From Gymnopilus junonius (Eukaryota; Basidiomycota; Agaricomycetes; Agaricales; Galerinaceae), in contig JADNYJ010000036.1 in assembly GCA_015501075.1 (NCBI GenBank), forward strand, positions 62,001 through 126,000: a DNA stretch of 64,000 nucleotides. The letters are read 5' to 3'. A program made the translations under genes and the position numbers. The notes below the pieces were generated by a model. It was not told the origin of the DNA. It did no database searches and was given only the letters and a program-made list of their open reading frames with translations. This document shows, piece after piece, positions 36,153 through 47,246 of the stretch. The stretch's first letter is position 1. Each line of letters begins with the position of its first letter.

Positions 36153-36323
36153 GTTCGTGAAAGCCCTTTCAGTCTGATTTTTCCCTCGTTTATCGTTTGT
36201 TTTCTAGACTCTTCGCTACCTTGAATTTCATGGCCTTCCCAGTCTGTTCAGTTGTTCTTCTGTACGTGTACTACCGCCTCCTTTTGTACTGAGACAGAGC
36301 TTTTACGCCTTTCTGGTTTCAGA

Positions 36324-36923
36324 ATGACTGGGAATGTAATCCTGAGAGATTCTGGCAATCACCATTTTTCTAACCATGACATGGCTACGGCTGCCACTAT
36401 AGGCGGCCTGCTTCTTTTTGTTATATCTCTGATCGTTTTATATATTGTCGACAACTCCCTTCTTTTTCTTTTTCCTCCTCAAAAATATATAATAGTCGTA
36501 GAAGCTCCGCCTCCAGGTGACTTCGTCTTATTCCTCATTGCCCTCTTTGGCGCACCACTTTGCGGTGTCCTCGGTATTGCACCACAATTAGCGATGAAGA
36601 GCAAATTCCAGCCTCGCGATTTACTCTACGCAGCAGAGGCTGGCTTTATAGGCGCGGCTGGGCTTGTGGGAGGATGGTACACGCTGCTATTTTGCTTAAT
36701 GCTTCTTTTCTACCGAGACGCTGCCGGCCGTATTGTTGCACAGCTACTTCATCTCTACCGTTTTCGCTTGCGTATCAAACGTCGGCCTGGCGGTAGATCA
36801 TCTGAGCCAGAGACAACCCAGCCGGCAGCGACCACGAATACAGAGGAAGCGCCTCCTGCGTATAGCCAGCGTCCCTCTCCCAATTCAAAGCCTATGGACC
36901 TGGAAAATCCGAATCCTAATTGA
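36324..36923 (+). CDS. Small membrane protein with PPxY-like tail, unknown function
   Basis: Intronless 199-codon gene with its start at MTGNVILRDSG (the open frame extends upstream only through non-ATG codons). Three hydrophobic helices are visible: AATIGGLLLFVISLIVLYIV, DFVLFLIALFGAPLCGVLGI and AGLVGGWYTLLFCLMLLFY. A basic loop (FRLRIKRRPGGRS) follows. The cytosolic tail is Pro/Thr/Glu-rich with EEAPPAYSQRP, a PPxY-like motif that could recruit Rsp5/Nedd4 ubiquitin ligases, and ends ENPNPN. No family is recognised; an endomembrane adaptor is one possibility. Evidence is composition and motifs only. Confidence 0.5.
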   Translation: MTGNVILRDSGNHHFSNHDMATAATIGGLLLFVISLIVLYIVDNSLLFLFPPQKYIIVVEAPPPGDFVLFLIALFGAPLCGVLGIAPQLAMKSKFQPRDLLYAAEAGFIGAAGLVGGWYTLLFCLMLLFYRDAAGRIVAQLLHLYRFRLRIKRRPGGRSSEPETTQPAATTNTEEAPPAYSQRPSPNSKPMDLENPNPN

Positions 36924-37528
36924 TGGTGGGAGTCCAGGAACTGGACTTTCATGTCCCATTGATTAGCACAGGGAATTCTCTCTTATGGGTCTTATCTCGT
37001 GGCCAAAGCCTTTTCGGTTCTTTCTTGCACAAACTCACTCAATAACTTGTACTTAGAGCGTTACGGCGATTATATAATTAGCTGTCCTATCTTCCTAGTC
37101 GCAATTTTTAGTAGTCCTCCTGTAATGATGTTGTTACCCGAGTAAACCCTTTTAATGAGCTAAATGCGCAGCCAAAGACTCACTTGATCATGTGCACTCC
37201 AACGTCTACAAGCGAGGTGGAGATAGACAGAGGCCGACGAGAACTGGTACAGACAGAAGATGTCTTCCTTTCCCTTGCGTAACTACAATTACTTTCTGAG
37301 TGATTTCTCACCGTTTCTAGCCATCTTTTTAATGTGAAGGAAGTGTTGGTATTGGAGCGCGGCAGATTGATTACCTTATCGGGAGGCGTCATGAGGTTTG
37401 ACGGAGTGAGCGTTGATTTACTGCCGTACGCCTTGGTCAACACCCTCTGCGTCTTTGATAGACCCTATCTTGCCTATAAGACTACGTTTTGTGTCCTTAT
37501 CATTGACCCTTGTTGCCCAGCACTCACC
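36924..37528. other. Intergenic region upstream of the RhoGEF
   Basis: About 600 bp, presumably 3' flank of the membrane-protein gene and the promoter/leader of the RhoGEF, with a C/T-rich stretch just before the start. No gene seen. Confidence 0.4.
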
Positions 37529-40500
37529 ATGCCTTCGCCATATGGCCCTGGTCAACGCCCGGTTTCCCCGGTTGAGGAGGATCTCCAAAAGCTCTATAAT
37601 GAGGTCTGGGCAGGATTCGCTGATGAGCCGCCTGTCTCCTCTGAGCGCGACTTAGAGAACATCTACAATGGTTATGCTGATGATGAGCCTGCCTCTTCAT
37701 CTAAGCCTCCTTCACACCCACCGTACCAGCAATGTCAGTCTATTTTTCTAACCTGACGTGATCCCGTCTAATTGAATCATAAGCAGCAGCTGGTCGTGGT
37801 CCCAACCCCCTTCCTGTTAATACCTCCCTCGATATGTACAGTTCTCCTTCATCGTCCTTTGCATCACCCTCCTCCAAGTCTCCAACGAGACGACGTCTAC
37901 CTCCCACTCCTGGTGGTTCATCCTCCTCTATCAAGCAGCCCTCCAGTCCTTATGCTATGCCCGAGCCCGATGTATACCGCCCACCAGGGGCATCCCCGCC
38001 GACTCTGTACAATTCAACCTACTCTTCATCGTTTAATTCGTATCACGGCCCTGACATTGGGGGGAAAAGTACGGCCTATGTTGATTCAAGTGGCCTAAAC
38101 GGAGGACGCCGGCCCTCACAAGTACCGAACTATTCCAATGGTTCTTACCAATTCGTGGATGACGGGGATGCCACAACAGTTTCTGCAGATGACTATAGAT
38201 CACCCTCGTCTACCAGCTTGTATTCGAATAGGCCATCGTTCACCAGTCAGACGACAGCGTCCACCAGTTCATCAGGAGGCTCAGGTAGTATCTATCGGCC
38301 TCCGGGGGCATCACCACCAGCGTTACCTCCCAAGCCTGCAGCATATGCCGAGGATCCGCAAGCATTGTCCTACGACTCGAGTCCTTTCGACGCCTACGGC
38401 TTAGATAGTCATGATGTCAATAATGGGTTTCCGTTTGAGTCTTCAGAACATTTTGAGCCGCCTGCCCCTCCTTCTAAGTACGCCAAACCTGCACCACCTC
38501 CTCCAATTCCTTCCAGCTTGGATGATCGATATCTCGCTTCTCAACCTCAAAATGCCTCGTCTTATACAGCATCGCCCACCACCCTTTCACCCTGTATGTT
38601 ATGTTTCATTTTAATCTATTTCTCAACTCATTCCTTGATAGATGATGATATCAATTTCAAGCTCCAAAATGCAGCTGCAAGTCGCTCGCAGAACAGTTTC
38701 GTCGAGCAAGGCAGGCCTTCGTCGTTGAAAGGAGGTCAATACAATCAACCAGAGGCAGGCCCTTCAACATCTTCCACTCGATTTCCAGTCGACGGGGAAG
38801 ACGACAATCACCTTCATAACCCGTACCTTGAACAAGACTCATTTACGGAAGGGGAGCATCCCTTTGTACGACGTCCTACTGAAATGTTGAAAGCCTTGGC
38901 GGATTACTCCAGCAACGCTCAAGTTGATCTCCCTGACGAACCTACGGATGAATACTGGGAGGATGAGGACGATGAGGATGAGTCAAGATTCGTTAACTTT
39001 TCACTGCTCTCCCATATTGCAATGCAGTTGCGTGATAAGGTGCCTCGCGGTACGCACGTTAAGGGTAGCATTCCATATCCTCGAGCTTTCACCGGCAAAG
39101 ACATCGTGGTACGTTGACAGAGTTTCTTGTGTTTTCGAAATTGTTTAATCTATTACTATTTGCAGTCCACGATCCAAACTTTGATTCAGAGAGAACTCGC
39201 TATCAACCATGGTGTGTCCACTAATGATAGGCGTGTAGCTTTGCAGGTTGCTCGAAGTCTTCAAAGTCAATTATTCTTCTATGAAGTTGAATGGGGCGGC
39301 CGGGTCTTGCAAGATGGTGTAGAAGATGTCTACATGTTCCTCGACGATCAAGAAGGCGGGTCTGAAGCGGTCCGGGAGCGTGAGGAGCTACCGACTGGTG
39401 TTATAACCATGTTGACGAGGTGCTATTCTCCAAGCTGTGGAGATGGCATTCCATGTTACTCCTACACGTGTCCTCGCAAGGTGTGTAGGACGATTTGCTC
39501 ACGTCATATCTGAATCGGCATTAACCTTGTTTATCTTTCAGGGTAATTATATCACAGCCCAGCAAGTGCCGCCAGCGGAGACTCCTCCCGAAGTTACAAC
39601 AGACGAAGAGGAGTGGACAAAATCCATCGATCCAGTGGTTCTAGAAAAATTGCCTCAAAGTGAAATTAACAGGCAGAAGTACGTGGTTTTCGAACACTAA
39701 ATATATACACTTGACTAGTTACTGACGTCACATGCAGTATTATTCACAGACTCATAACCAGAGAGAAGCAGTACCTCCAGGATTTGGATCTCGTTGAATC
39801 GGTGTTCATCAAGCCATTACGTGCCGTGAAGCCACCTGTGCTTCCACCTGATCAATTGGAAGATTTCATCGACGATGTTTTCGGCAATATCCTCGACCTT
39901 CGGGAGACCAATCGTCGTTTACTTGAGGTAATGAATGTTCGGCAGCGAGAGGAAGGGCCAATCATTCAGAAGATTGGTGATATCTTTTTACAAGCTGCGT
40001 CGGACTTCGGGTTTGCGTATCCGACATATATCGGTCACCTTCCAATATCAGAGAAGAGACTGAAAGACGAAGCTGAGTCGAACTCTGCCTTCAGGCTGTT
40101 CTTGGAGGTAGGCATTGTTTTGGCAAGGCTACATCTCACCTTCTTTTTTCTGATGTCTTGAATTCAGCAATGTTCAAGGGAGCAATCTCACCGTGCTGGA
40201 GAATCTCCAAAACTCGACCTCAAGCACTTCCTTAATCGTCCATCCGAACATTTGCAAAAGTACCCTGTGCTGCTGGAAGCTGTCCAGAAAGAGACAGCTG
40301 CCGAGAACACGGATGCAGAGTTCTTGTTGGAAGCTATTCAAGCCATCAAGAGTCTACAATCGGTCGCTCAGCTTCGCACGTTCCAGTCTGCTATGGGTAA
40401 AGGAACTCCAGGGAAATGGGAATGGCATGATTTAGTTTCTCCCGAGGTTAGAGCAACGTTTGGCAAGAAAGAGATGAAACGTCAAGCGTAAGCTCTTTTC

Positions 40501-43500
40501 TTGTGTTCCTGTTGTTTATCTGACAGCGCATCTTCAGTATCATCTTTGAGTTGATCAAGGGAGAGATGTCTTATGTAAAGGATCTGGAAAACATCTACTA
40601 TGTCAGTTCGCAGCTCACTTTTTCTGATGCTGGCTTCTAATATTTGGCATAGATTTACATCGTCCCCCTGCGGAAGGCTGAACCACCTATCATTCCCCGG
40701 GACAGGCTCGAACAATTTATCGAAGAAGTGTTCCATAACTATGCTGAGCTGTATGAACACCACAAAAAGCTCGTTGACAACTTGCATGAAATCCAACGAG
40801 AAGAGCATCCCAAAATCAACAGTATCACTGCTGCTATGTTCGACGCTGCTTTGAATTTCAGAGAGGCGTACATGGAGTACATCCCTAATTATCCTATTGC
40901 TGCGTACCGGATTGACGACGAGATGGCGAACAACTTGGCGTTTAAGACTTTTGTTGATGTGAGTGTGGTTTTGTTGAAGACCGAGATTGCTATTTGCTTA
41001 ATCTATTCTAGCAATGCGTTCGACATCCCGATGCTCATCGTTTGGACATGAAAAACTTCATTAACCGGCCTATCCCTCGTCTGCTGCGTTACGACCTTCT
41101 TCTGAAGGGAATCATGGACGAAACGCCGCCTGGACATGAAGATCTTGAGTCCATTCCTAATGTCATTGACGTTATCAAGGCTCTCGGAAAGGAGACGGAA
41201 CCTGGAGTGGTGTCAGCCAAGCAGAAAGTAGAAGTGTGGAGATACAACTCCAACTTGGTGTTCAAACAGGGAGAAGCGATTGTCAGTCTTCGTTCTCTGT
41301 GTCTCTAGATATCGCTCATTTTGGCCTGATCACGTTCTAGGACATGGACTTACTCGACCCAAATCGCCAACTCATACATGCTGGCAAGCTCCTCCGCCAA
41401 CCTGATGGTACCCTTGAATGGAATTCGTGGAGCGAACTCCATGTGCTTCTCTTTGATAACTATCGTCAGTCGTTGCCACCTTTATGCTGTCTCTTTCTTA
41501 CACCTTTATAGTCGTCATGACCAAACCCAAAGAGAAGGACGGTATCACAAAATACGTCGTCAATCGTCGGGCAAGCTTCGCTTTTTTTATATCAACCCTG
41601 CTGTTTTACTGACCCTCTGATATCTAGCCCATACCTCTCGACTTACTTACGCTTGTCAACTTCACTGACCCTCCCACGCAACGCAGCGCAGGCATCTTGC
41701 GCAATCTGCGAGTTGGCGAACGACACGATGGCGCCAGTATAGCTGCTGGAGTCTCACCAGAGAGTGCAACCGACTCGCGATCCGTATATCCACTTACGCT
41801 GCATCACAACGGTCGAACTGGTGGTCCGTATATCCTGTACGCTGAATCTGCCCAAACCCGTACGGAATGGAAGCAGAAGCTCGAGGAAGCCCTTGGTCTC
41901 CGCAAGATTGTGCAAGAATCCAACAAGGTCTTCGAGATTGAATATTTGAGCAGGGATACGTTTGTTATGCCATCTATCACTGCTAATGCTGCCGGACCGG
42001 CTTGGAATCAAGATAATCAGTTTACTGGCAAGGTAACTTGTTCTGTGCCTTTCAGTATGTGTATTTTTTCTCTTCTTAGTACCAGCACACTGAGCGACTG
42101 TTAGGTACACCTGATGGTCGCAAGTTGGTCGCAATTGGGTGTACGGAAGGAGTGTGGATTGGGTTCCGACATGATCCAAAGTGTAAGTCCTGGTTACGTC
42201 TGTCCATCGACCACATATTGAACTCCTCTCGTTAGCTATACGTCGCGTCCTCCATTTGAAGATGGTCACGCAGTGTGCTATGCTTGAAGATTTTGGAATC
42301 TTTTTGGTGTTAGCAGACAAGGTTTGTTTATTTCGATCTGAACCAGGTTCTTACTGACATGTCATGCTATAGGCGCTCTTCGCTTATCATATAGAGGCGC
42401 TTGTACCCTCATCGCCTCAGGGTGCACATACTGCTCAGGTTCCTCAGAAGCTTAGTGGTACAAAAGATGTTCATTTCTTCAGCGTTGGTACTCTTCAAGG
42501 GAGAACACTCATCGTTTACATGAAGAAGAAATCCGTATGCGTTATTCTTCTACACAACCACCGGTGTAACTGACCCTTTAACAGTTGAACAGTATCTTCC
42601 GCGTCCTCGAGCCAGTTAGTGATAAAATCAATGAAGGTGTCAAGGCCCCAGCTGGCTTTGGGTCGCGTCTTGGTTTCCGTTCGACTAAATCTGAGTGGTT
42701 CAGGATCTACCGAGACTTCTTCCTTCCATCCGATTCTTTCGATGTCATTTTCCTCAAGGCCCGGATAGCCATCTTCTGCGCCAAAGGATTCGAAATCATG
42801 AACCTCCAAGAGTATGCTGTTCTGTGATTACGTATGCCACTTAGCTGACGTTTCACCTCAGCTTTGACAGTATCACCATTCCACTACGTGAAGACCCAAA
42901 GCATGCTGCACTGGCCAAAAGATGTGAAAATGCTAAACCTTTGGGAATGTTTAGGTCTAATGAAGACGAATTCCTCCTTTGCTATGATGGTATGTGCTTT
43001 AATGTATTATGGACGCTGACAGGACCTAATTGAGATAAACAGAATTTGGACTGTATGTTGATAAGCATGGCGAACCATGTCGGTCATTTGGGTTGATTGA
43101 ATGGGAGGGCACAGCAGAACGCGTGGCGTTCCATCCTCCCTACGTCGTCCTTTTTGATTCCCGCTTCATCGAAGTACGGCACGTTGAGACGGGACGCCTA
43201 GCTCAGATCATTCCTGGAAATGAAGTACGTTGCACATGGGACGGTCGTGGCGTGAGTCCCAGAACCACCAATCCATTGACTCTGGGGACGATGAGGCTTT
43301 GGAGGCTCAAGTCCATTTCGTCATGAACGGCACAGACTCCGGATCCACGTCTGGGCGAACGAAGAACATCATTCAACACGTATGCGAACTTATCCCGACT
43401 GTCCCTCTGTATCCCAAGGACACCCCTGTGGCCTCGCCGGCTGCAATATCTCATTCGATGGCAACCGCAGCCTACAACCCATACGCACCTTCTGCTCCGA

Positions 43501-43694
43501 CACACATGTCTCAGAACTCCTATGCGTCCTCTTCAGCCTCTACTTACATGTATACACCTTCTCCTCCGCAAGGCGCTTATGCGCCCGCACAGCCTAACAT
43601 GGTACCTCCAGCGCAAGGAAGCGGCGGCTCGTATTATGGTCGAGGGTATTTTGACTCCTCTCCAGTTTCGACGGGATCAATTGCTAGGAGATAA
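37529..43694 (+). CDS. ROM2: Rom2-type Rho1 guanine nucleotide exchange factor (DEP-DH-DH-PH-CNH)
   Basis: Activator of Rho1 in the cell wall integrity pathway at the plasma membrane. The start is MPSPYGPGQRPVSPVEEDLQ. The first ~450 residues are disordered and Ser/Pro-rich, with YRPPGASPP occurring twice. A DEP domain follows (about 39010-39500: YPRAFTGKDIV, SLQSQLFFYEVEWGGRVLQD, GVEDVYMFLDD). Two DH modules come next: the first at about 39740-40490 (IIHRLITREKQYLQDLDLVE ... FLNRPSEHLQKYPVLLEAV) and the second at 40540-41290 (IIFELIKGEMSYVKDLENIY ... MKNFINRPIPRLLRYDLLLK). Then a PH domain (41340-42040) and a CNH propeller (42100-43460: GKVTCSVPF, MLEDFGIFLVLADKALF, FRSNEDEFLLCYDEFGLYVD). 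About 16 short introns. Near 43250-43290 the frame shifts by one base between WDGRG and EALEAQVHFVMN. A paralogue lies inverted at 61356-64000. Confidence 0.92.
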
Positions 43695-44012
43695 TCTAAT
43701 GGATGGATCAAAGTCATCATCTCTATTACTATTCGTTCACTTCCGGAAGATTACACCTTTGCATTGCAATGTTTCTATCCTGTATCAACAAACTTCGGCC
43801 GGGACAATTCTTTTTTTGCTTTCATTAATGTGCTTGTTTTAATTTGGAACTTATATGAAGTACAAATTGTACACAGTCTTCCCATCTCAGACTATAATAG
43901 GTTGCGGTTTTATGAGAATGCCACGATTTTCTGCTGATAAATTGCTTTACTTGAAAAAAGAGAACGAATAATGAAGTTCATGCACAGCCTGAAAAAAAGA
44001 GTAAAATTTGAC

Positions 44013-44115
44013 TGCCCCAGTGAGGCTCGAACTCACGACCTTCCGATGATGCTTGCTTGCTTGTTGTGAAGCGAAGCTAACAGTCGGACGCTGTAACCAA
44101 CTCAGCCATGGGGCA
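44013..44115 (-). tRNA. tRNA-Asn (GTT) with 30-nt intron
   Basis: Acceptor TGCCCCA/TGGGGCA, D arm GCTG...CAGC, anticodon stem TCCGA/TCGGA, T arm GTGAG-TTCGAGC-CTCAC. The anticodon loop CT-GTT-A is interrupted after base 37 by a 30-nt intron, then A38. The mature length is 73 nt. The intron starts GCTTCGCTT and ends in AAGCAAGCAAGC-like repeats, so it can pair with itself. Confidence 0.92.
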
Positions 44116-44293
44116 CATGTTAACCTTTTTTCACGAAATGTAATTAACGCGACTTGCTTCTCATTTTCCCCAAGAGTTGAAGGAGTATTATTGACCTTCG
44201 ACCCTGACCATCATGTTCACAAGCGCTCGTCAGCGATTCTTATCCATTTTGTACTCTAATCATTTATTCCTTATTCCTCGACTCGAGAAGCCA

Positions 44294-45637
44294 ATGAATC
44301 CTTCAACGACAACTGCAAAACGACCCCGGGCTCCTTCTGGCCCGTCTTCGCCATCTCTCCTTGGTCCTGCAGATCCTCCAAACAAAGCCTTTCGCGTAAT
44401 CGATTCCTCAACATCCTACTTTGATAATTCTACTACCGGAGGCTCAGGAAGCGCTGTAACTCAAACCAGCTACCCATTGTATTGTAATCTACCCCCGACT
44501 TGCCATCATCGTCCTACGCCACTCAAAGATACCAACGAACTGGAAAGACATTATGCGACTCACCATGCTTTTGTGTGTGAGACTAACAAGTGTGGATGCG
44601 TTTTTACGGATGCTAGGCTATTAGAATTGGTCAGAGAGTTTTTCTTTCTTAGTGTCTTCACCTCTGACAATGCTGTTGGATGCTGTAGCATCAAACCGAA
44701 TGCCACGATCCGTTAGCAGCGCTACGGAAGGAGCGCGGCGACAAAATTGTGTGTGACTACCCATCCGTATTTTACTACTCTCTGATGCAAGTCTGATCGG
44801 TAGTTCCAATGCCACATACCCGCCCCGGCTTGTGGGCGCAGCTTTCTCACTCCCAAGGCTAGAAGATTGCATCTTATTCAGGCCCACGGATATCCCAAGG
44901 AATACTTTTTCGCTGTCACGAATAAAGGTATTGGTGGCCTTTTAAAGAAGTGGGGAGATGGTGCCAGCATGATCAGGAAGGAATGGAAGCCACGCGAGCA
45001 AAAAGATAAAGATGTGGATATGAAAACTTACAGGGGTGAAGAGGGTATGAATGAGGACGAAGAAGAAGAAGGCGACGAAGAGGAAGAGGAAGAGGAAGAA
45101 GAGGGTGAAGAGAGTGCTGAAACAGAGGAGGACGACGAAGAGGAAACCGCGGACCTAGAAGCTACACCACGCATGCTTCCTCGAACGACCGGGATCCACT
45201 CTCCCCAGTCCTCTGTATCGTCATCGTCGAGGGGCACCGCGCACCCTCGACAAACAAGAAGTCCTTCCAATAACAATTCCAACAATAACATGGCAAGCCT
45301 TACCAGTTCCCTGAACTCCCTTACTCTCGTCCCAAATTCTGTGAGATTTAACCGAGGAGCGAAAGGCGGATTTACGCAGCTGCCAAGAGGGACCCGTGGC
45401 CGAGGTCGCAGTCGCAGTGGAAGTTACGGCGGAGCCGTTCAAGGGCATAACACACGTCATACTGAGTTAGATCATCCCCCGCCGGCAACTACTTTCCGAG
45501 GAAGGGGTGGTGGAGTACATGCAGATGCAGGACATGCAGACATCGTTCTAGGCGCAAGAAGCAGAGGACGAGGACGTGTCGTACCGCACAGAGCTGGAGG
45601 GAGGGGCGGAGGCCGTGCCAAAGGTTTTGAGAGGTGA
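44294..45637 (+). CDS. ZNF511-like C2H2 zinc-finger protein with acidic and RGG-rich tail
   Basis: Starts MNPSTTTAKRPRAPS; an in-frame ATG at 44213 could add 27 residues. The core has three C2H2-like fingers in the ZNF511 arrangement: CHHRPTPLKDTNELERHYAT-HH, CETNKCGCVFTDARLLELH with the following TECH, and CHIPAPACGRSFLTPKARR with HLIQAH. Then comes KEYFFAVTNKGIGGLLKKWG, a conserved ZNF511 block. Splicing at about 44629-44687 and 44749-44808 is clean. The C-terminus is unusual: a ~45-residue run dominated by Glu/Asp (45051-45160) and then an Arg/Gly-rich tail (RGTRGRGRSRSGS, FRGRGGG, RAGGRGGGR). The human relative is a poorly known nuclear protein; the tail suggests RNA binding, by inference only. 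Confidence 0.8.
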
Positions 45638-45929
45638 AATGCTATTCTTGGAAACTTGTAAATTCGTTTTCGTATACCTGGATGCAGAATCTCTGGGAGA
45701 TTTAGTGGGAACGTAGGGAACTGTTGGCAAGAAGATGACCCAGATGCTGTGTATATATACTGTAGGAATTGTCGTCCGTTGTACGCCATAAAACCAAATG
45801 TCCTTGGAGGCTGACAAATGACTGGAGTGCAACTGCTATTCCATGATGGCAATTCCCGAAACCACTGTCTTGAAGGCTTCTTGAATCCAACCAACTACTT
45901 TTTCACGTTAGATCTTTTATGAATGAAAA
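45638..45929. other. Intergenic region before the BTB array
   Basis: 3' flank of the zinc-finger gene and presumed promoter of the first BTB unit. Nothing else seen. Confidence 0.35.
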
Positions 45930-46964
45930 ATGTCAGTCGCCATTTTGCCTCGAGTAACTTGTGTCTTGTCTACTGACGCGTTCAATTCGTCCCAGTTAGT
46001 CCGAACACCTCTGACGTCAAGGTTCGGTCCTCAGACGGGATCGAATTCACTTGCACAAAACACTCCTGGAGGCCTACACTGGCGCATTTCCAGGTCCAGA
46101 AGTCGACACTCTGGGCGAGGTCATCGAGCTGACAGAATCTGGTGACGTTCTCGAACTTCTTTTCGCTTTCGTGTATCCAAAACGTCACCCGGACCTTCAG
46201 GACGAGGACTTTGAGCTCGTGGCGGCACTCGCTGAAGCGGTGGGGAAGTATGAGGTTTACTCTGCTATTAACACCTGTAACGCGCGTTTGAAGTAAGCTA
46301 TCCTGTGATTTCCGTTAAGCGGGAAGAGATATTCTCATTTTGTGGTTGGCACTGGCGTCCTCTTACAGGTCATTTCTTCCGGATCGTAAAATAGAAATAT
46401 TCACCTACGCGCTCAAGCACGGTCATCTAAAGCTCGCGGATAATGCTTATCCATATCTTGTGCGGACACCCTTAATCCCAGTCCTCAAAGATTACCTGCA
46501 CATTACTTCCTCCCTTGGGTATTTCGTGTTTCATAATCCTTGCCCTTATCTTGTTAATAATTCTTTGCAGACAGAGTATCATGAAAAATGGTCGTCATCT
46601 TCTCGGATGCCAGGAAGACTATAAAAGACTTGCCCTCTGCCAGCCAACTGAATCTATGTCATACTGAACGTGCTGTTTGCAACACCTGCCGAAGTTCGCT
46701 CTATACTTGGGTCACAAACATCGAAGAACACGATTCCATTCATGCATTGCAAAGGGTTCTTTCTGCTGCTTGTGTCTGGCCTAACGGTTCCCCTTGCTGC
46801 AAGGCGCCGGTTGGATTTGACGATCGACAGTCGTTCTTCCCTGCTCCTCCTCCGAAGCCATCTCCAAAGTGCGATCATATTGTTTTACTCGCCAAGGCGT
46901 GTCTCGAGAAGCTCGAATCAATCCCCGCGTTTAGTGAGTTTGTCGAGGGAGAGGATGATGATTA
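45930..46964 (+). CDS. BTB/POZ protein with Cys-rich tail, array unit 1
   Basis: First unit of the tandem array. The BTB domain reads TSDVKVRSSDGIEF, then HKTLLEAYTGAFPGPEVDT, LLFAFVYPKRHPDL, FELVAALAEAVGKYEVYSAI-NTCNARLK. A second exon has FLPDRKIEIFTYALKHGHLK and YLVRTPLIPVL, and a third has FSDARKTIKDLP. The tail is Cys-rich: CNTCRSSLYTWV, SPCCKAP, CDHIVLLAKACLEKLESI-PAF. One base seems missing at about 46047 (before the HLHK motif) and one at about 46596 (in KWSS-FSDAR). The first exon and start codon are uncertain. Role inferred from the family: oligomerisation, possibly a Cullin-3 adaptor, with targets unknown. Confidence 0.68.
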
Positions 46965-47246
46965 GCAGTACTTATAGCGAGCGCAGTGTTTCCTGCCATC
47001 TTTCTCTGATGTCCACTGGCCTGAGAGTTTATTTAACTTTACCTAGTAATCATGCATTAATATGACAGGCTGTGCATACTTGACTTTTATTTTATCGTAT
47101 GTAGAGTTTTGCACATTATTTTCCTAGTTACACTTTCCTAACCTCGGTCCACGTTCCTTAAGACCGCACGACATGACGTAAGGAGTATGTAGTTGACCAA
47201 CTTAGAACTTGAACTTTTCTTGTCACTAGAAGTACAGGCCATAGCG
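46965..47246. other. Spacer between BTB units 1 and 2
   Basis: AT-rich spacer of about 280 bp. No gene seen. Confidence 0.35.

Noticed and set aside
41754..42320. 188-codon ORF antisense to the RhoGEF
   Set aside because: Lies opposite conserved PH/CNH exons; a shadow of the real gene.
45051..45160. GAAGAGGAAGA tract as a microsatellite or CRISPR-like repeat
   Set aside because: It encodes the acidic run of the ZNF511-like protein in frame; no spacers or repeat units.
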